60,000 bases of DNA from the NCBI GenBank assembly GCA_009760855.2, contig WPIO01000065.1, positions 695,001-755,000 of the forward strand, given 5' to 3'. The notes below the pieces were generated by a model, which saw nothing but the letters and a program-made list of their open reading frames with translations, did no database searches and was not told the origin of the DNA. This document shows, in pieces, positions 53,041 through 60,000 of this stretch; positions within the stretch are counted from its first letter, which is position 1, and each line of letters starts with the position of its first letter. The position numbers and the translations under genes are program-made. Origin of the DNA: Cristatella mucedo (taxonomy: Eukaryota > Bryozoa > Phylactolaemata > Cristatellidae).

Positions 53041-53267
53041 TTATTTATATTTTTTGCCAATTTTTATATTGAGCTTCGTTTACTTTCAACAGCAATATAT
53101 CGTTTATATTAATTCCAATAGGAAGGCTTAGCATTATTCAATGTAGCATGCCAGATGGCCCAGCTTTTTGTTAGTCTTGTAGTAAGTTCGGCACTGTCAT
53201 CACGCCTTGCATTAACCCCTTTTTGATATTTACGATACTAATAAGACCATCCATCAGTAATCATGTT

Positions 53268-54325
53268 ACTTGTCAAAAAAGGGTAGATACGGAGAGATAA
53301 TTTTCAAATTTGTGTATGCGGATGCAACGTGCACTATCGTGGCAGAAATTGATTTGCTTGGCTGAGCTGCCTTTGGTAATCGACCTCTTGCTGGTTTTTC
53401 AGAGTAGTTAAGGTGTTTGCCTCGATCACAGGTCAATGTGAATGTATTTTATCACCGAGCTGAAGGGCCCGGGCCCCGTGGCATATGTGAAGGGCCTGAA
53501 TAGAGATTCAGTTCTCTCAAGGCACTATAAAGATGAATTATTGTAATGTATTGTGTTGTACTGATAGACATGTACAATATACATACAAACTGCATGGTAT
53601 CCTTTACGGATTTTACGATATAGCTGATATACTGTAAAATTAAAGATGGTCACAGTCTGAGTCTTTCATGCACGAAGATCGATGCTTTCTGGACTGTTAC
53701 CACGTTACTGACAAATTAATTTCATAAAATTAAATACTGGTTGGTCTCTATATAAATAATTACAATATAATAATTGTAAAGATTTTGTAATTTTTACTTG
53801 AATGCAAATTTTGCTCAGTTAACTTGAAGCTTAGCAGTCAATGAGGAGGGTTCGCCGGCTAAAGCAAACACTTACGCCCATCTTTCAAAGCAAAGTTGGA
53901 GTTATCCGTGATTTGGGGCCGGTGTAGGCTAATTTTCATAAAGAAAAGTGGTTTCCGCCACCACTTTTGGACAGTGGGTTTTCACATCAATGAACCGGGA
54001 AAACAAAGGAACTAAGAAAGCTAGGAGAATGTAAGCGCAACAATCGCAGGCAACAACTACAAAACCAACGACAAAGGAAGCCCCTCAGTGCTACGCCACC
54101 GAACCGTTGCAGAAACGTCTCATACGACAAACTCTACAACAGGAAGATACTGAAGAAGAATCCGCGGGAGCTTCGTGCTGTCAAAGCTGAGCGAAAGCCT
54201 CACTTATAACAAGTTTAAAGTAGAAAGAGACTGAAAGTAAAATTCGGGCACTTTGCGATTTAGTTCGCGATTTGGAGTCTTTGCCCGACAGTAGAGGGGG
54301 CTTATCAATAGCTCAGCAGACACTC
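53268..54325 (+). promoter_or_regulatory. Promoter/leader-exon-like module 1, upstream of GPCR B
   Basis: Homologue of 11340-12435. The TATA-like position reads CTCTACAACA and the donor-like site GAAA|GTAAAA is at 54237. The GPCR ATG lies 553 bp further on. As in copy A, promoter function is inferred only from layout. Confidence 0.4.
53403..53540 (+). mobile_element. SINE family 2, second unit, copy B
   Basis: Homologue of 11475-11620, inside module 1. Confidence 0.6.
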
Positions 54326-54534
54326 AGGCCCACATTGTAATGAAACACACAAATTTTCAGAGATTGTTTATGGGTATAAGCTAGCTAATTATAATGAGCT
54401 CCGCTGGGTTCAATAATATGCTACAGTTGGCAATACAATAAACAAAAGCCATGGTAAGCTATTCATTTGAAAACGGATAAACTTTAAGCACCCAAGAACT
54501 GATCGGTCTTAATAAGAATAACAGTAATTACACA

Positions 54535-54600
54535 TTTTATAAAGTGCCCTCAGGGAACTCAACCTCTCTCTAGGCGCTTTACGTTTGGCATTGTCATGAC
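54535..54600 (-). mobile_element. LINE-A 3'-end fragment, copy B
   Basis: ATAAAGTGCCCTCAGGGAAC...CTCTCTAGGCGCTTTACG, homologue of 12635-12705. Confidence 0.6.
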
Positions 54601-54789
54601 GGGAGATGCAACTCATCCCGTGCGATTCATTCACTTAATATCTGCGGCTCACCTGAGAAAAAAACCTGCTTCGTTTTGATGTCTCATCTGCTCTGACATC
54701 TAATGGTAGCATTCAAATGACATTTTGGTTTGTTTCCCTACCGAGTCTGACAAAGTGCACGTCTCTGCAGTGCCGTTTACATTTTCTAG

Positions 54790-55716
54790 ATGGAAGGTGA
54801 AATCGTGCCAGAATGCTGGAACACATCAGATGATGCAGGTCCAGACATAGCGAAGATAGCTGCATATCCTACTGACGTGACAATCTTAACCGTTAACTCG
54901 TTTTACTTGGCGATCACTGCCACAACCAGAGGACGGCGGAGCCGTCTCGGACAATATATGTCATTTGGTTTCCTGCTCATCGGCATGATTCCAGCCCTGG
55001 TTCGCATCGGACAGCTAGGATATCACGAATTCGTTCCTGATATCAATCCATATTCATGCGTAGTTCTAGGCATAGCTCAGCACGCAGCGGCCAACAGCTT
55101 GGCGTTTTTTCTTTCTGGCATAGCATACGATAAGTTTCTAGTGCTCGAGTATCCCTTGAACTACGAGAAACTCTTCTTCCAACGCCGTCCATATTTGATG
55201 TTAGCCATTTTCATTGCCATCCCGACGGCAGCACTATCTTCGACATTATGGTCAGCAAGATCGTTTTGTTACGACACTTCGTCCGGTTGCATTGGAAACC
55301 CATTTCGAAATGTGGCTAAGAGCGTCGCCGTTTATCTTATCATCGTCATGCAAGTATTTTGTCTGGGTTGGTTTATTTGCTGCTACGCACGAATATGGAG
55401 GATCGCCAGAAAAGCGGCTCAGAGGGAGTTTCGCCACAGCCGGGCAGCGCTGAGGACGCTGGGTGTTCTGGGCATGGAGCACTCAATATTCATCATAGCA
55501 CCTCTTATTCAGGGTATACTCGCCTTCTTCCTCAGTAGACCCACCCAAATTGTGCTCTACCGAGCTCTGCTGATTGCATATAGTGGCAATGAGATTGTGG
55601 CTCCGACAATATACGTCGCTTTGGACCGAACTTATAAGACTGCTATTAGGAAAATTATTTGCAAGAGAAAGCACACGGCAGCAAGCAACAGCAGTCCTAA
55701 CAGTTCTTTTACATAG
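54790..55716 (+). CDS. Class A (rhodopsin-like) GPCR, copy B
   Basis: 308 codons, same length and same TAG-ATG start context as copy A. It retains Asn11 (now Asn-Thr-Ser), Cys90, Cys160, Cys167, YDKFLVLEYPLNY, Cys291 and the basic tail. The NPxxY position reads APTIY. Of 308 residues 50 differ from copy A. 18 of these fall in residues 225-271 (TM6, third extracellular loop, start of TM7), while 128-152 and 272-300 are identical. There is no indel in 924 coding bases although flanking DNA has many. It is probably a functional membrane receptor; ligand and G protein are unknown. A candidate acceptor TTTTCTAG precedes the ATG. Confidence 0.88.
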   Translation: MEGEIVPECWNTSDDAGPDIAKIAAYPTDVTILTVNSFYLAITATTRGRRSRLGQYMSFGFLLIGMIPALVRIGQLGYHEFVPDINPYSCVVLGIAQHAAANSLAFFLSGIAYDKFLVLEYPLNYEKLFFQRRPYLMLAIFIAIPTAALSSTLWSARSFCYDTSSGCIGNPFRNVAKSVAVYLIIVMQVFCLGWFICCYARIWRIARKAAQREFRHSRAALRTLGVLGMEHSIFIIAPLIQGILAFFLSRPTQIVLYRALLIAYSGNEIVAPTIYVALDRTYKTAIRKIICKRKHTAASNSSPNSSFT

Positions 55717-56064
55717 ATGTTCGCCTGAAATCAAAGCATAAGCGCCAGTCTCTCCGTGTCTCCCTAATCAACTCTCCCGTTCCCTTCGTCGCCTCTATCT
55801 TCTCCCCTATCAATGTCTTTCACCAACTGCGTCTCTCTCTCTCTCTCTCTTTATCTCTAAAGCATCTCTTTTTCTCTTTTCAACCAACCCTATTTTGTAA
55901 ACGCGACCCAGTATCCTAGATCGTTCGGAAAAGCTCTGCATGTTAGTGTTCTTGAACGCAAAAATGATGGCAGCTATGGCGGTGTTAGCAAATGCACCTG
56001 CTGCCTTATGAATTTAAATGTAAAAACTTGTTGAATACAAAGAATGGTGCTATGCGGATTTTAT
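55717..56064. other. 3' flank of GPCR B, CT-rich
   Basis: Homologue of 13820-14164, with a short CT run at 55830-55850. No clear terminator signal. Confidence 0.5.
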
Positions 56065-56740
56065 ATAATAGAAAATAAACTTGTATAGCGCCCTTGGAGA
56101 ACACGACATATTTCTAGACACTTTACACGAGCTGTACAGGAAGCATGTTCAAATTGTTCGTCGTAGAATGCTTAATGTCAACAAGCGTAACATGGTTAGA
56201 GATGCCATACACAGTGTCATCAAGCAAATATGATTGGGGGAGTATGCACGGTTTCAGCACCCATAAACACACATAAGACACATCGCAAGGACCCAATAAA
56301 TGCTGTGATAAAAAGACTCGTTTTAGCTTCTTTTCAAATGCCGTCTAGTCAAGGGATGTCGTGAGATCAGTAAGAGGTGAGTTAAAGGATTAGGAACCAT
56401 AAGAACTAAAGGCATAGTCATCAAAGAATTCGAGGCTCGGACGAGGAGTAGCTCAATGACTTGATTCTGAAAAATGGGTGGTACGATGCCCAGCCTGGTC
56501 GAAGAGTAGATCTCATAGGAAGGCTGGAGCCGGAGAATGGTGGGACCTAAAATTGAGAGACGATACCCCAAAGTAGATGTGTCGCTTGATTGAGACCCAG
56601 TACAGATCAATGAGAAGTGGTGTGATGATGCAACTTCGACGCTCACGACAGGTAAGCCTGGCTGCAGAGTTTACACGCACTGTAAGGGTGCCCAGTTTCA
56701 CAGGCCATTAGAACATCAAGCAGTGAGTTACATAAGACGA
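56065..56740 (-). mobile_element. LINE-A, 5'-truncated, copy B
   Basis: Homologue of 14165-14850 (TTGTATAGCGCCCTTGGAGA terminus, ORF2 remnants to about 56700). Confidence 0.75.
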
Positions 56741-56791
56741 GACAGCATGTCAGACATGCATGAATCTCACTTGAACCACCGGATGGATATA

Positions 56792-57850
<1,059 letters not shown>

Positions 57851-58304
57851 GTCCTCATTATTTCAGATTTCAGTGATCTCATTTCAATTTTTGGTGCACA
57901 AAATTGACCTTTCTTCGTTATGGAGAATGTTTACCTCGATTATGCCTACACAATTGAGGCCAAAAGTGCTACATTGCATGCTCAGCCAGCACATTTTCTC
58001 TCGTGGCTCATGTGCATAACCCCTGTCACGCAAGGGTCACGCACTCGATCAAATATTTCCCTAGAATTGATGGCATTCGTTCCCTATTACTCGCATGAAC
58101 AGACATCTAATTCTAGAAAAAGCCGTTTCGTCTCTTCGATTAATGGCTCGTGTCGCAGGCACGATTAAACGTTGTTTCTATCCCTATAATAATCTAGGCT
58201 TGTTAGTTCATTAGTCCGTCGCTCACAGTCACTAAAGTCCCGTTTACACTTAGACCTTGGTGTTACATTTTGTACTGTTAGAACGACTTTACCAAAATGG
58301 GTTT

Positions 58305-59190
58305 TCAAAGGGGGAGATAATTTAATTTTTTTAGCATGTAATTGCAACATGTACTCCCGATGGTGAAATTGATCATTGGAATTATAGAACTTGACAGCAG
58401 TATAGCTGAGTGGGCGTATTGAAAGCTGCCAGAGTGAGCGAGACCGACCGGAAGTCACGCTGCACCTGCCTTTGGTAAGCGATATACGTCGGAACGTCTG
58501 TATGCTTCGTACATGCAACTCGATGCTTATTCGCTACCCGGCGCTGACAGATACGTTTTATACAACTCAATTTAAGTTTTCTTTCTAAGCATTTCTTAAA
58601 AATATTACTTTCTAAATATGTTTTCGTTTGTCCTCCTAGACAGATTTTTCTCCGAACACTAAAAACACTAAGCTCGGAAGTGAGTGAGGCGGGCTCACCA
58701 TCTAGGTAAGCTGACGCTCAGTCCTGCCTTCCAAAGCAAAGTTGGGGTTTCCGTGAGTTTTCGCGGGAGCAATTTCCGCATGAGGCCTGTAATTTCTGAA
58801 GGACATTGTGAGCTGGCGATTTTTCGCAGACGTGAACTGGGAATAGAATGCTCACGAGCGGAGTTTCAGTGTACCTATCGCAGTCAAAGACGAGAACAAA
58901 AGCAGTAAAGTCAGTCACTCAGAGTGCCGCACTGTCGAAATTCAACAGAAATGTCGCATGCGACAAACTCTATAAAAGGAAAGATACTGATGAGGCAGCC
59001 GCGGGAGGTTGGTGTTGTCAAAGCTCAGCGAACGCCTACTCACTTATCTCGACGCTAAGAGCAGAAAGAGACTGGAGGTAAGATTCGAGCACTTCACGAC
59101 CCAGATTGCAGTTTGAAGTCTTCGCCTGACAGTAGGCTGGGCTCACCAGCTAGGCAGAGTTTACCATTTGGTCAGCGGACACACAAGGCC
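58305..59190 (+). promoter_or_regulatory. Promoter/leader-exon-like module 2, copy B
   Basis: Homologue of 15905-16735. TATAAAAG at 58971-58978 and donor GGAG|GTAAGATT (GT at 59078), 107 bp apart, both kept since the duplication. About 80 bp (58800-58865) absent from A lie upstream. No coding exon follows before the LINE at 59510. Confidence 0.4.
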
Positions 59191-59509
59191 TTGAGATTAT
59201 TATTGCCATCTGGACATGAAATAACCTCCAATTAGTCACCTTTACACTCGCATTACCTAATATATTAGACAAAATAAGAGAAAATATGACATATTGGATA
59301 TTAAAAATATCATGTTATTATGATTGTAGATTTAATTACACACAGAGAGTTCTTACCCACAACCACTAACTTATGAAAATATTCACCCACCTTTTGGTAA
59401 GGAAGTTCTTGCCCACACACAAGGAGTGGTCGAGCGCCTGCACTTGACGTTGAAGGATTTGCAGGGGTGCTCGAATACATTAAGTTTTAAGCATTACGGC
59501 AGCTATCGA
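59191..59509. other. Intergenic, copy B
   Basis: Homologue of 16736-17026 joined directly to the LINE flank. The copy-A segment 17027-18615 is missing here. Confidence 0.6.
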
Positions 59510-60000
59510 AGATGACAATTAAATCCCGACCACAAGGTGATGGTCGCACAATTGCATCACCTGTTAGACTAGCAAAGCCTTCTAGTCCAGCCACTTGCTT
59601 GAGGCGTCCTATGAGAACCTTGTAAATGCAGACATGGGTCGAGCATCTCTGATTGTGTTGCTCAATCTTTCGGCAGCTTTTGATACTAGCGAGCACTAAC
59701 TCCTTCTTAATTGCCTGCCATTTTTCCTGAGCATCACTGGCACTACTCTGCAATGGTTAAGGACCTAACTCAGTGCGAGACTCAAGAGTATTGCTGTGAA
59801 TGGACAAAGATCATTCGAGAAACCTTTGAAATATGGGGTATCACAGGGCTCTGTGCTTGGTCCCGTTCTTTTCACTGTTTATAATCCCTCCCTCTAGCCG
59901 ATGTGACTGCCAGGCACAATCGAAGCTTTCACTTCGATGCAGACGACACTCTGTTGTAGCTTTGCTTTGATCCCTCCTAGCCCTCCAGATCGTCGAATTC
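59510..60000 (+). mobile_element. LINE-A with RT remnants, copy B, cut by window end
   Basis: Homologue of 18640-19202: SLIVLLNLSAAFDT-type motif near 59650-59695, GITGLCAWS-shifted PQGSVLGP region near 59840, FHFDADDT near 59930. It continues past the window. Confidence 0.85.

Overview
Kind of genome. This is animal nuclear DNA that is poor in genes and dense in repeats. The signs are L2/CR1-type LINEs with (ATT)n tails, two tRNA-derived SINE families, a ZMYM1-like hAT transposase, two Ty3-type LTR retrotransposons, and an intronless-coding class A GPCR. Nothing looks bacterial. The Ty3 element with a copia-like pol order (Gmr1 clade) is best known from deuterostomes, but the species cannot be named from the sequence. 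|| Large-scale layout. About 19 kb at the left (1-19202, copy A) is repeated in direct orientation at the right (41732-60000, copy B) at roughly 90% identity by eye. Both copies run off the window edge. The spacing between matching points shrinks from 41731 bp to 40798 bp through private insertions and deletions. It is either a tandem duplication with a period near 41-42 kb or two diverged haplotypes assembled in series. || Inside each copy, left to right: the broken 3' half of a Ty3-type pol; L2 LINE pieces; a candidate solo LTR; a 161-bp MITE; more L2; a dead hAT transposase; a GC-rich hairpin-bearing stretch; two tRNA SINEs with an L2-like tail; a promoter-like module; the only convincing protein gene (308-residue GPCR); L2; a CT microsatellite; a second promoter-like module without a downstream coding exon; and an L2 reverse transcriptase. 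|| Middle (19203-41731, seen once). It holds a minus-strand Gmr1-like Ty3 element with the order gag-protease-integrase-reverse transcriptase and a SCAN-like Gag, abutting a degenerate telomere-like CCCTAAA array and a C10G9 palindrome. It also holds a stack of nested L2-type LINEs, one carrying a 186-bp MITE that matches the SPIN hAT family and has a near-perfect 8-bp target duplication. At its right end are the gag and CCHC knuckle of the canonical Ty3 element whose pol continues into copy B. || Function. Only the two GPCR genes look intact. They differ at 50 of 308 residues with no indel or stop, and the changes crowd into TM6-loop-TM7. A duplicated noncoding block upstream suggests a leader exon plus one coding exon. 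Everything else recognisable is mobile-element debris. Insertions present in only one copy give a relative clock for the duplication.
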